Below, piece by piece: positions 46,533 through 54,098 of a stretch of DNA of 64,000 nt. The position numbers and the translations under genes are program-made. The DNA lies in NCBI RefSeq assembly GCF_015689335.1, contig NZ_CP065053.1, positions 434,001 through 498,000 on the forward strand, given 5' to 3'. This DNA is from Massilia antarctica. Lineage in GTDB: Bacteria; Pseudomonadota; Gammaproteobacteria; Burkholderiales; Burkholderiaceae_D. The first letter of the stretch is position 1. Every line of letters starts with the position of its first letter. The notes under the pieces were generated by a model. That model was given only the letters and a program-made list of their open reading frames with translations, was not told where the DNA came from and ran no database searches.

Positions 46533-46874
46533 TCAGCCAGCGGTATGGTGAGTATGCTGCGCCGCCCGCCCGAACAAAGCGGCGACCAGCGGATCGCGGA
46601 AAGGGTGGCCCTTCCATTCGGCCGCCAGGAGGCGCTGGATCGGGTGCGGGTCGTGCTCGGCGGCGGGCGCATTGGCGGCCTTGTACACCATGCGCGCGCG
46701 CCGGGTGCGCGGATCGCGCGCGATGACGCCCTCGCGAAACAGCAGCAGGCATTGCTGGCGCACCTGTTCGGCGTCCGCACCAAGCCGCTGCGCCAGCGGA
46801 ATGACTTGCGTGGGGCCGTCGTCCAGGGCCCTGACGATGCTGGCGCGCAGTGCATCGATCCTGAGGGCTTTCAT
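46533..46874 (-). CDS. Small prophage-type protein, possible winged helix
   Basis: 113 residues. The N-terminal 65 residues (IVRALDDGPTQVIPLAQRLG, QQCLLLFREGVIARDPRTRR) have the helix-turn-helix-strand pattern of a winged-helix DNA-binding domain; the rest is polar. The start overlaps the stop of the preceding gene (46871-46874). It is the third gene of the Cro-side transcript and probably a phage early regulator. No specific family recognised. Confidence 0.6.
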   Translation of the reverse strand: MKALRIDALRASIVRALDDGPTQVIPLAQRLGADAEQVRQQCLLLFREGVIARDPRTRRARMVYKAANAPAAEHDPHPIQRLLAAEWKGHPFRDPLVAALFGRAAQHTHHTAG

Positions 46875-47056
46875 GCCATCCTCCAGTAGCTGTCGATGGC
46901 GTTGGCCAGGGCGTCGTCATCGAGCCGCTGGCGCAGCTGCATCAGTTCCGCGCTGACGCCGCGCAGCGCAAAGGTGGCGTTGCGGCCGTCGCGCCAGGCA
47001 CACGCCATGGCGAGCACCTGGCGTGCCTCGTGATTGAGTTCCGGTAGAACGGTCAT
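46871..47056 (-). CDS. Small prophage early protein (61 aa)
   Basis: 61 residues from the ATG at 47056, preceded by GAGGAAG-type purines. Helical, with no domain recognised (HEARQVLAMACAWRDGRN, LMQLRQRLDDDALANAID). It sits between the Cro-like gene and the winged-helix gene and overlaps the latter by four bases, so it is probably a real early gene. Confidence 0.55.
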   Translation of the reverse strand: MTVLPELNHEARQVLAMACAWRDGRNATFALRGVSAELMQLRQRLDDDALANAIDSYWRMA

Positions 47057-47170
47057 GTATCTTCCTCGCTTAAGTGAGCGCCAGGGGCGCGGACATGGGG
47101 GCGCAGCCGCCATCGCTGCTGGCGATGGCGCTGGGCGGGGGATGAAACCGGGTAAAACGAAACAGCCGGG

Positions 47171-47401
47171 TCAGGCCCGGCGGGCGTCTCCGTGTGCGCC
47201 GCCGGGCGGCGCGTACACATTGTTGTGGCTGATCGTGGAGCCGGCCGGTGCCGCATGGCCGATCAGCCGGGCCAGCACATCGGGCGGCATCGATTGCCCG
47301 CCCTCGTAGTTGGAAACATTGCCTTGTAAAACATTGATCCCCTTCGCCATCACGGCCTGGGTAATGCCGAGCCGGACCCGGATGTGTGCGATGGAGTTCA
47401 T
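47171..47401 (-). CDS. Cro-like (YdaS-type) phage repressor
   Basis: 76 residues from the ATG at 47401. An HTH is visible: IRVRLGITQAVMAKGINVLQGNVSNYEGG, i.e. the Cro/YdaS type that binds the shared operator region. The tail (NNVYAPPGGAHGDARRA) is disordered. The start codon lies only 7 bases after a consensus -10 element, with no ribosome binding site between, which predicts a leaderless transcript. It is divergent from the CI-type repressor, the classical lysogeny switch. Confidence 0.8.
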   Translation of the reverse strand: MNSIAHIRVRLGITQAVMAKGINVLQGNVSNYEGGQSMPPDVLARLIGHAAPAGSTISHNNVYAPPGGAHGDARRA

Positions 47402-47408
47402 AGGTGCT

Positions 47409-47473
47409 ATATTAGTCTTACTAATTTGTTTTGTCAACAGTCCGACTAATTGATATTTATTAGTTTTCCTTAT
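47409..47473. promoter_or_regulatory. Divergent phage promoters with three operators
   Basis: Minus-strand promoter for the Cro-like gene: TTGACA (47437-47432), 17-base spacer, TAATAT (47414-47409), a consensus match. Plus-strand promoter for the CI-type gene: TTGTCA (47431-47436), 17-base spacer, TATTTA (47454-47459). Operators: O1 47411-47425 ATTAGT-CTT-ACTAAT (perfect); O2 47436-47450 AACAGT-CCG-ACTAAT; O3 47459-47473 ATTAGT-TTT-CCTTAT. Centres are 23-25 bases apart. O1 covers the -10 of the Cro promoter, O2 both promoters, and O3 the CI promoter. Confidence 0.8.
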
Positions 47474-47485
47474 ATTGTGCGAGCT

Positions 47486-48280
47486 ATGCCAGCCCTCCCC
47501 CTAAACCAACACGAGCTCGCGGAAGCAGCGCAGCTCAAGCAACTCTTTATTGAGTGGCAACACGCGCGCCGCAGCCAAGGGCTGCCGGCGTCCCAGGAAG
47601 CAGCCGCCAACCAGCTGCAGTTCGGCCAAAGCGCCTTGAACCAATATCTCAACGGGAAAATCCCCTTGAATATCGACGTCGGCATCAAGTTTTCGAAACT
47701 GCTGGGGGTGCCGATCTCGGCGTTCAGCCCCGCGCTCGCCGCGCACGCCGACGACTTCGCCGCCGCCAAGGATGCGATGGCCATGGCGCAAACGCGCGAG
47801 CATGACTTCGGCATCGTCGGCAAGCGCATCACGGTCGATGCGCAGCAGGCCGAACAGATCCCCATCAAGAAGGTCAGCCTGACCTTGCGCGCCGGTGTGA
47901 TGGGCTTCGAGGCCTCGCAGGAAGATTCCTCCGACAGCACGATCGACCTGCCGCGCCGCTTCATCGAGGAAAACAAGCTGGTGCCGCAATGCCTGCTGGC
48001 CATCGGCGTCAAGGGCGACAGCATGTGGCCTTTGATGATCGAAGGCGATGTGGTGGTCGTCAATATTGCCGATACCAAGCCCATCAACAACGAGTTTTAC
48101 GCCGTCAATTTCGAGGGCGAAGCCGTGGTCAAGCGCCTGGTGCGCGACGGCCGCGAGTGGTATCTGGCGTCCATGAATCCGGACCCGGCCTACCACCGGC
48201 GCGCCTGCCGCGGCGGCGACTGCATCATCGTCGGAAGAGTGGTGCGCCAGGAAGCGCGCACCTTGATAGGCCGCGTCTGA
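47486..48280 (+). CDS. CI-type S24 phage repressor
   Basis: 264 residues from the ATG at 47486. An N-terminal HTH (ASQEAAANQLQFGQSALNQYLNG) is followed by a linker and the LexA/S24 autocleavage domain with the serine in GVKGDSMWPLMIEGD and the lysine in FEGEAVVKRLV. It should maintain lysogeny by binding the operators just upstream and cleave itself when RecA is activated by DNA damage. It is intact while the surrounding prophage has decayed, so it may still confer immunity to a related phage. Confidence 0.9.
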   Translation: MPALPLNQHELAEAAQLKQLFIEWQHARRSQGLPASQEAAANQLQFGQSALNQYLNGKIPLNIDVGIKFSKLLGVPISAFSPALAAHADDFAAAKDAMAMAQTREHDFGIVGKRITVDAQQAEQIPIKKVSLTLRAGVMGFEASQEDSSDSTIDLPRRFIEENKLVPQCLLAIGVKGDSMWPLMIEGDVVVVNIADTKPINNEFYAVNFEGEAVVKRLVRDGREWYLASMNPDPAYHRRACRGGDCIIVGRVVRQEARTLIGRV

Positions 48281-48470
48281 GGTCACTGACGAGTCCGGCG
48301 GGAGGCACTACTTCCGCAGGCAGATCAGCAGCATCGACAGCTATCTGCAGCCCGCCCCGGCCGGCTGCGGTGCACCAAGGCCGGTATTGCCGGCTGGCGG
48401 TGCCGGCACAGCTTGCGCCCTTTCAAACGGGCGCGCTTGACGCCCCGATGGGCGCCGCCAGGATGGACCA

Positions 48471-48821
48471 ATGAACGGCCCGTCACGAGGTGAAATCGAA
48501 GCACGTCTGGCAGCCCAGAAAAGCTGGACCCAAACGCGCGTCGCGGCAATCGACATGGATGTAAAAACGCTGCTCGTGCGCATGGATGAGCGCGACCGTT
48601 TGGAAGCGGAGCGGCGGCCCAGGGCGGGAAAATGCGCCTGCCGCTTCCCTTCGGCGGCGCGATCACGCTCGCGCCGGCAGTGGCACCATCGGAATATGCC
48701 CAGCTCGTACCCGCATGATGGACTGGCGCGTCGTGCCAAAATCACGGGCTACCTAGGCCACGGTCTCCCCTGCCGCGAGGCGGCCCGTTGCGTCGACTTG
48801 CTGCACTTTTGTCAGCGTTGA
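48471..48821 (+). pseudogene. Prophage-type coiled-coil protein, truncated or frameshifted
   Basis: The first 49 residues (MNGPSRGEIEARLAAQKSWT, then VKTLLVRMDERDRLEAERR) read like the helical start of small phage/plasmid proteins often found beside CI genes. After that the frame turns into Arg/Pro-rich low-quality sequence, suggesting a frameshift near 48620. The 190 bases before it (48281-48470) show a short coding-like stretch with a stop, GGRHYFRRQISSIDSYL, not assigned. Confidence 0.4.
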
Positions 48822-49371
48822 CGGACGATCCAAGACCTTTTCTTCAGCGCGTGCGCGAGCGATACCGGCGTCGGTGCGCTCGATCAACGGGTCGCGTTCA
48901 AATGTCCAGAGTGACTGGCTTTAGCAAAGAAAGAGACGACTGCAAACGTCAGGAAGTATTGAGCGGCCGTCTTCAGATAAACAAGATTGACAAAAAATGG
49001 AGAAACTGACAATTTTGGCGGTGCTGACACTAATTGTCATCTCGGAATGCTTTGCTTCACTCCACGCGGTCCTTGGTTGCACGAGCTGGGGGGGGCTGCG
49101 GCGCCTTATGTCCGGCCAATAGCAAAGCCCATTGGCGGCACATGCGCCTTGGCTCCCGAGCCGCACTGCATGACCTCGCGTAGAGTTATGCAGAATATCC
49201 CTGTCAGTCGCCAATTTATCCTGGCGCGATACTTGCTTAATCAAGCGAATTAATTGCGTGTCGCGTCGAAAAATTTTTGGCGTCATTGAAATCACAACCT
49301 TATGGAGAACTGGCGGCACAAGACCGAGCCAAGGCCCGCTATTTTTTCACCCTTTCGATAGAAATGCTCCT
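48822..49371. other. Gap without a supported gene
   Basis: Lower-GC sequence between the prophage remnant and the lyase gene. No frame has convincing codon use. It probably contains the promoter of the lyase gene. Confidence 0.5.
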
Positions 49372-52254
49372 ATGCTTCAGAGAACTGATTTGGCTGCTGC
49401 ACTGCTCTTGTTGAGCTCAGCCGTGCTCCCGGGTTGCGGTGGCGGTGACGATGTAAAGTCTACCGCAATGAAAGACCCCTCTGTGGTCACCGTTAGCCCC
49501 GAAGCCCCCCCTGCGGCTCCCGCTGCCACAGGGAGTATCCCTGCGGTCCCAGTGACCACGCAAGCCCCCCCTGCGCCCCCCGCCGCCACAGCGGCTACCC
49601 CGGTGGCCCCAGTGACCACGCAAGCCCCCCCGGTGGCCCCCGCTACCACAGCGGCTACCCCGGTGGCCCCGGTTACCGCGCCGCCCCCGCCTGTGCCCCC
49701 CGCCACCACAAGGGATACCCCGGCGGCTCCAGTTACCACGCCCCCTCCCTCTGTGCCCCCCGCTACCACAGGGGGCATCCCGGCGGTCCCGGTTACCCCG
49801 GAAGCCTCCCCGGCGGTCCCAGTGACCACAGGGGGTAGCGCGCTGCCCCCAGTTATCACGCCGCCGCCCTCCGGGATCCCCGCGACCACAGGGGGTATCC
49901 CGGTGGCCCGCAGTTTCACGCATCCAGGCGCCCCGCTTACCCTCTTGGATCTCAAGACTCTCAAGGGGTACGTCGATCAAGGCAGGCAGCCTTGGAAGTC
50001 CGGCTACGACCAACTGGCGAGTAGTCCCATGTCCAGGCTCAGCTACGGAGGGTATGGCCCGTTCGCGAAAGTGAGCCGCGCCCCTGACGAGAACCTGCAC
50101 GCCTGGCGCACCGACATGGTCGCGATCTGGAATCTCTCGCGCATGTGGTACTTCACCAGGGACGAGCGATACGCGGAGAATGCGCGCAAGTTTCTGCTTA
50201 GGTGGGCCACCACCCATACCGAGTTCTCGGGTCGCGAGTCGATGCTCGATCTGGGCGACTACGCCATGCAGTTCGTGGGCGGCGCGGAAATCCTGCGCGG
50301 CACATGGCCCGGCTGGAAGGAGGCCGACACGGCGATCGTCAAGAAGTACTTCAAGGACGTCCTGATGCCGGCAGCGAACCCCTGGGGCGAAAGCTCGTAC
50401 GGGGCTGCCAACAAGGGCGCACTGGCCCTCACCGCCCAGGGGCTGATGGCGATCTACAACGACGATACCGAGACATTGGACAGGGTCGTTTATCAGACCC
50501 GCACGCTGGCCCATGTCGGACTGCGAAATTCCAATGACATCGGCATGCTTGGCGACTACCTCCGCGATCAGGGGCATGCCTATGGGCAGCTCAAGTCACT
50601 GACCATGCTCGCCGAAGCGCTCTGGAGCCAAGGCATTGACATCTATTCCGACTTTGACAACCGCCTGCTGGCGGCGGGTGAATATTTCGCGAGGGTGAAC
50701 GAGCTTGTGCCCACGACAGCGCTTCCTTTCGGCACCACCGATGCCTATTACACCTCCGACGTTACCGAGCACGGCTGGCAGGGCGCCAATGGCGGAGCCA
50801 CGGCGCTGACTCAAATTTATGGGGCCTACGTCCTGCGCAAGGGTCTCCAGGCACCCTTCATCGCCCAGCGACGTCTCTGGGTGGGGGTGAGCGGCGACAG
50901 TTTCATGTTCCTCAAGGATTCCGACACCTCGAAGGCGGCGGCGCCGGCGGCGCTGCCCATTCCTTCGACCACCTCGATCACCACTGGGTTCAGCAGTGCG
51001 AACATCGGGGGCGCCTCCCCGGCGGGCGTGGCTACCTACGCCAACGGCAAATGGACGGTTCAGGGAGCGGGTAACGACATATTCTGGGGCACGCAAGACG
51101 GTTGCCACTTCGCCTATAAGGCCATCACCGGCAACAGCGCCATCATCGCGAAAGTCGAGTCCGTCCAGAACACCAATCCTGCCGCAGTGGCCGGCGTGAT
51201 GATGCGAACAAGCCTGGAACGAGGCGCTCCCCGCGCCTGGATGGCCATCGACAACAGTGGCAAGGCCAAACAGAACATGCAGAAACTCGCGGTGTATGGT
51301 GGCTCGAACTACGGAACCAAAGCCATGGGCATCGCCAGTTCCACGCCCTCGTACTGGGTGAAGCTCGAACGCATCGGGAACATCATCACCGGCTACGTTT
51401 CTCCCGATGGCACCAATTGGGCAGCCACCGATGTCGGGCGCATCGACGGCCCCGTTCCCGACACGATCTATGTTGGCCTGGTGGTCACCTCAGTCAGTGG
51501 TGCCCTGAACAGCTCCACCTTCAGCAACGTGCAGATCACCGGCGGCGACGGTGGTGCGGCGAGCGTCATTCCGGCAGCGCCCGCCATGCTGCTGGCCTCA
51601 CCGGGCGATGGCGCCGTGCCGCTGCGCTGGCAGGCGTCCTTCGGCGCCACCAGCTACACCGTCAAGCGCTCCACCTTCAGCGGCGGCCCACCTTCAACCA
51701 TTGCATCGGGCATCAGGGGCACCAGCTACACGGACAAGTCCGCGACCAAGGGCACAACCTACTACTACACCGTCACGGCGACCAACTCCGCCGGCACGAG
51801 CGCTAACTCTCCCGAGGACAGCGCCACACCGGTTCCACAAGTGGTGACCGTCGTCAGCGGTGGCACCGCCAACGACAGTGCAGGCAACGCGACCAACGCC
51901 AGACGCGCTTTCGACCAGAACCCCTGGTCGCAATGGCTCTACGCCGGCACAAGCGGCTGGCTGCAGTATGACCTCGGCCACGCCGAGCGCGTCCTGCGCT
52001 ATTCGGTCATCAGCACCTTGGACGCCAACCTCATAGGACGCGATCCGAGGAACTGGCAGTTCCAAGGCTCCAACAACGGCTCCACCTGGACCACGATCGA
52101 CACGCGAAGTAACCAGAAACGCTCCGAGTTGAAGATGTACTCGGTCGCGAGTCCGGGCTCGTATCGCTATTACCGGCTGAACATCACAGCCAATAACGGC
52201 GACAGCAGCTTCACGGCGCTTTCCGAATTCGGGCTGTTCGCTTTAAAGCCATAG
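49372..52254 (+). CDS. Alginate-lyase-like multidomain lipoprotein
   Basis: 960 residues from the ATG at 49372; upstream frame is open but has no ribosome site. Lipoprotein signal (LLLLSSAVLPGC, lipidated Cys 22), then a 7 x 20-residue Pro/Thr/Val repeat (44-183), an alginate-lyase-family alpha/alpha-barrel (about 185-510; RTDMVAIWNLSRMWYF, SYGAANKGALALTAQGLMA, DYLRDQGHAYGQLKSLTMLA), a lectin-like beta domain (about 540-715), a fibronectin type III domain (about 730-815) and an F5/8-type (CBM32-like) carbohydrate-binding domain (about 820-958). It is predicted to be tethered to the outer membrane and to cleave a uronic-acid polysaccharide. The NNH motif of classical AlgL lyases is not seen (GAANKG instead), so substrate and activity are open. 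Confidence 0.8.
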   Translation: MLQRTDLAAALLLLSSAVLPGCGGGDDVKSTAMKDPSVVTVSPEAPPAAPAATGSIPAVPVTTQAPPAPPAATAATPVAPVTTQAPPVAPATTAATPVAPVTAPPPPVPPATTRDTPAAPVTTPPPSVPPATTGGIPAVPVTPEASPAVPVTTGGSALPPVITPPPSGIPATTGGIPVARSFTHPGAPLTLLDLKTLKGYVDQGRQPWKSGYDQLASSPMSRLSYGGYGPFAKVSRAPDENLHAWRTDMVAIWNLSRMWYFTRDERYAENARKFLLRWATTHTEFSGRESMLDLGDYAMQFVGGAEILRGTWPGWKEADTAIVKKYFKDVLMPAANPWGESSYGAANKGALALTAQGLMAIYNDDTETLDRVVYQTRTLAHVGLRNSNDIGMLGDYLRDQGHAYGQLKSLTMLAEALWSQGIDIYSDFDNRLLAAGEYFARVNELVPTTALPFGTTDAYYTSDVTEHGWQGANGGATALTQIYGAYVLRKGLQAPFIAQRRLWVGVSGDSFMFLKDSDTSKAAAPAALPIPSTTSITTGFSSANIGGASPAGVATYANGKWTVQGAGNDIFWGTQDGCHFAYKAITGNSAIIAKVESVQNTNPAAVAGVMMRTSLERGAPRAWMAIDNSGKAKQNMQKLAVYGGSNYGTKAMGIASSTPSYWVKLERIGNIITGYVSPDGTNWAATDVGRIDGPVPDTIYVGLVVTSVSGALNSSTFSNVQITGGDGGAASVIPAAPAMLLASPGDGAVPLRWQASFGATSYTVKRSTFSGGPPSTIASGIRGTSYTDKSATKGTTYYYTVTATNSAGTSANSPEDSATPVPQVVTVVSGGTANDSAGNATNARRAFDQNPWSQWLYAGTSGWLQYDLGHAERVLRYSVISTLDANLIGRDPRNWQFQGSNNGSTWTTIDTRSNQKRSELKMYSVASPGSYRYYRLNITANNGDSSFTALSEFGLFALKP
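49501..49920 (+). repeat. 60-bp tandem repeat, seven units
   Basis: Seven consecutive 20-codon units of the form xAPPxxPATTxxxPVAPVTT inside the lyase gene. Early units are most alike and later ones drift. It forms a long Pro/Thr spacer holding the catalytic domain away from the lipid anchor. Confidence 0.9.
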
Positions 52255-52700
52255 TTTGTTGAAGCTGGCCGCAAAGGCGGCATGGGCGAGGCGCAGACCG
52301 ATGGAAATGGCGGACGGTGCTTCCAGCGTGACCACCATGCCGGGTACGCAGCGCGTGAGTACATCGATGGCGACCGCCCGGCAGGGGCGCCCGATGGGCT
52401 GCCTGTCGCGCTCATCGACGATGTTCAGATCGATAAAGGGCCGCCAGGCTGCGCTCCTGCCGGGTCAGGAATCGCTTTTGTAACAGATCGCGGATGACGA
52501 GTTCGACCGGCTCCGATAAGCGGTCCTTGTCTTTACCGCCGCTCGATTGCGCCCGCGCGAGGTCCGTGAGCAAGCCTGAGCCCTGCCCGCTCCCAAGGCG
52601 GCATCCGGCAGTGTCAAGACCCTTGCTCGGCTATGCGCTGTATTTCCGTTGCCACGCCCGCAACTCAGGTCTGTGCATAGGCGTATTTAGCTTGGACGCT
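52243..52700 (-). pseudogene. TnsB/TniA-like (Mu-type) transposase remnant
   Basis: Read on the minus strand, three pieces of a DDE transposase can be recognised. The first is an HTH-like start with an in-frame stop (LRAWQRKYSA, stop, SKGLDTAGCRLGSGQGSGLL). The second is the pre-catalytic segment SEPVELVIRDLLQKRFLT followed by RQERSLAALYR. After a frameshift and a large internal deletion comes the catalytic-core strand FIDLNIVDERDRQPIGRP with VAIDVLTRCVPGMVV. The last piece is the segment around the second catalytic Asp of this family (VDE-x-R-x-P-I-GRP). It ends at 52243, 12 bases inside the lyase gene's 3' end. It is not functional. Confidence 0.7.
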
Positions 52701-52837
52701 GATGATGAAGACGACGGCTGATTAAGGAACGTCAGAATTCTTGCGCACAGTCGCCGTCTGATCCGGCAAAATGGGGCAGTCGCCTTCTGAAAATGACAAT
52801 GCAGCGCACCGAAGCACAAGCGGCGGCAACAAGACAA

Positions 52838-52873
52838 GAAAAAACCCGCTACGCCGGTGAGGCGTGCGGGTTC
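52838..52873 (-). terminator. Terminator of tRNA-Thr
   Basis: On the minus strand, AACCCGC-ACGCC and GGCG-TAGCGGGTT form an interrupted stem followed by TTTTTTC, 19 bases after the tRNA 3' end. Confidence 0.8.
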
Positions 52874-52891
52874 TGACTTGCTGCTTGTACT

Positions 52892-52967
52892 TGGTGCCGA
52901 TTGCCGGAATCGAACTGGCGACCTTTTCATTACGAATGAACTGCTCTACCAACTGAGCTAAATCGGC
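52892..52967 (-). tRNA. tRNA-Thr (anticodon CGT)
   Basis: 76 bases with encoded CCA. The acceptor stem GCCGATT/AATCGGC pairs fully, the D-arm is standard (GCTCAGTTGGTAGAGC) and the anticodon loop TTCGTAA gives CGT, reading the threonine codon ACG. Two irregular pairs are visible: G27-A43 at the top of the anticodon stem and an A-C pair in the T-stem (GCCAG/CCGGC). It is followed by a terminator. It lies at the right edge of the accessory stretch. Confidence 0.93.
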
Positions 52968-52977
52968 GAAGACGCGT

Positions 52978-53005
52978 ATTCTAGCAAAGAACCCTGCAAA
53001 ATTGC
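52978..53005 (-). promoter_or_regulatory. Likely promoter of tRNA-Thr
   Basis: TAGAAT on the minus strand (52983-52978) is a good -10, placing the transcription start 3-4 bases before the mature tRNA. The -35 (TAGCAA region near 53002) is weak. It overlaps an inverted repeat CTAGCAA/TTGCTAG (52981-53009). Confidence 0.45.
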
Positions 53006-53051
53006 TAGTGCGAATGCGCGTTCTTTTGCTTTTTTGTAAAAATGACTACGT

Positions 53052-54053
53052 TTAGTCGGCGTGATAGCTGCTCACACGCTCAACTTCGCTCTTCGATCCC
53101 AGGAACACCGGCACGCGCTGGTGCAGCTTGTGCGGGGCGATATCGAGGATGCGGGTGCGCCCGTCGGTAGCGGCACCGCCGGCCTGCTCGACGATCATCG
53201 CCATCGGGTTCGCTTCGTACATCAGGCGCAGCTTGCCCGGCATCGAGGTGTCGCGCGTATCGGCCGGATACATGAAGATGCCGCCGCGGTTCAGGATGCG
53301 GTGCACGTCGGCCACCATCGAGGCGATCCAGCGCATATTGAAGTCCTTGCCGCGTACGCCGGTCGACCCGGCCAGCAGCTCGTCGACATAGCGCTGCACC
53401 GGCGCATGCCAGTGGCGCTGGTTCGACATATTGATCGCGAATTCCTTGGTCGCCTCGGGAATCATCATGTGGCGCTGGGTCAGCACCCACGAACCCATTT
53501 CACGGTCCAGGGTGAAGCAGTTCACGCCATTGCCGGTGGTGAGCACCAGCATGGTTTGCGGGCCGTACACGGCGTAGCCGGCGGCGACCTGCATGCTCCC
53601 AGCTTGCATGAAGTCCGCTTCGGTCGGCGTGCCCATGCCTTCCGGCGCCTTGAGCACCGAGAAGATGGTACCGATCGAGACGTTCACGTCGATGTTCGAC
53701 GAGCCGTCGAGCGGGTCGAACAAGAGCATGTATTCGCCCATGGGATAGCGGTTCGGAATCGGATGGATCGATTCCATCTCTTCCGACGCCATGGCCGCCA
53801 GGTGGCCGCCCCACTCGTTCGCCTCGAGCAGGATCTCGTTGGAGATCACGTCGAGCTTTTTCTGCACTTCGCCCTGGATGTTCTCGGTGTCGGCGCTGCC
53901 GAGGATATCGCCGAGCGCTCCTTTGCCGACCGAGTGGCTGATGGTCTTGCAGGCGCGGGCGACCACTTCGATCAGCAGGCGCAGTTCGGCCGGGATGGAG
54001 TTATGCAGCCGTTGTTCTTCGACCAGGTGTTGCGTGAGACTGACGCGTTTCAT
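53052..54053 (-). CDS. fbp: Class I fructose-1,6-bisphosphatase
   Basis: 333 residues, the normal length, with GGGAAG before the ATG. The metal/substrate motifs are present: [35 protein letters not shown], and the C-terminal [21 protein letters not shown]. It hydrolyses fructose 1,6-bisphosphate to fructose 6-phosphate in gluconeogenesis. It is 45 bases downstream of pepN on the same strand, and the two are probably co-transcribed. Confidence 0.97.
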   Translation of the reverse strand: MKRVSLTQHLVEEQRLHNSIPAELRLLIEVVARACKTISHSVGKGALGDILGSADTENIQGEVQKKLDVISNEILLEANEWGGHLAAMASEEMESIHPIPNRYPMGEYMLLFDPLDGSSNIDVNVSIGTIFSVLKAPEGMGTPTEADFMQAGSMQVAAGYAVYGPQTMLVLTTGNGVNCFTLDREMGSWVLTQRHMMIPEATKEFAINMSNQRHWHAPVQRYVDELLAGSTGVRGKDFNMRWIASMVADVHRILNRGGIFMYPADTRDTSMPGKLRLMYEANPMAMIVEQAGGAATDGRTRILDIAPHKLHQRVPVFLGSKSEVERVSSYHAD

Positions 54054-54098
54054 TCACTTCCCTTTGGTTTGTTTAGCATTCTTTGCTTATCGCGGCGA

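Noticed and set aside
49501..49920. CRISPR or satellite array
   Set aside because: The repeat is in frame inside the lyase gene and encodes a Pro/Thr spacer.
52722..52952. 76-residue minus-strand frame over the tRNA
   Set aside because: It reads through tRNA-Thr and its terminator and has no ribosome site.
46163..52967. Prophage or island bounded by tRNA-derived att sites
   Set aside because: I could not find a second copy of the tRNA-Thr 3' end near 46.2 kb and no integrase is present, so no att sites are claimed.
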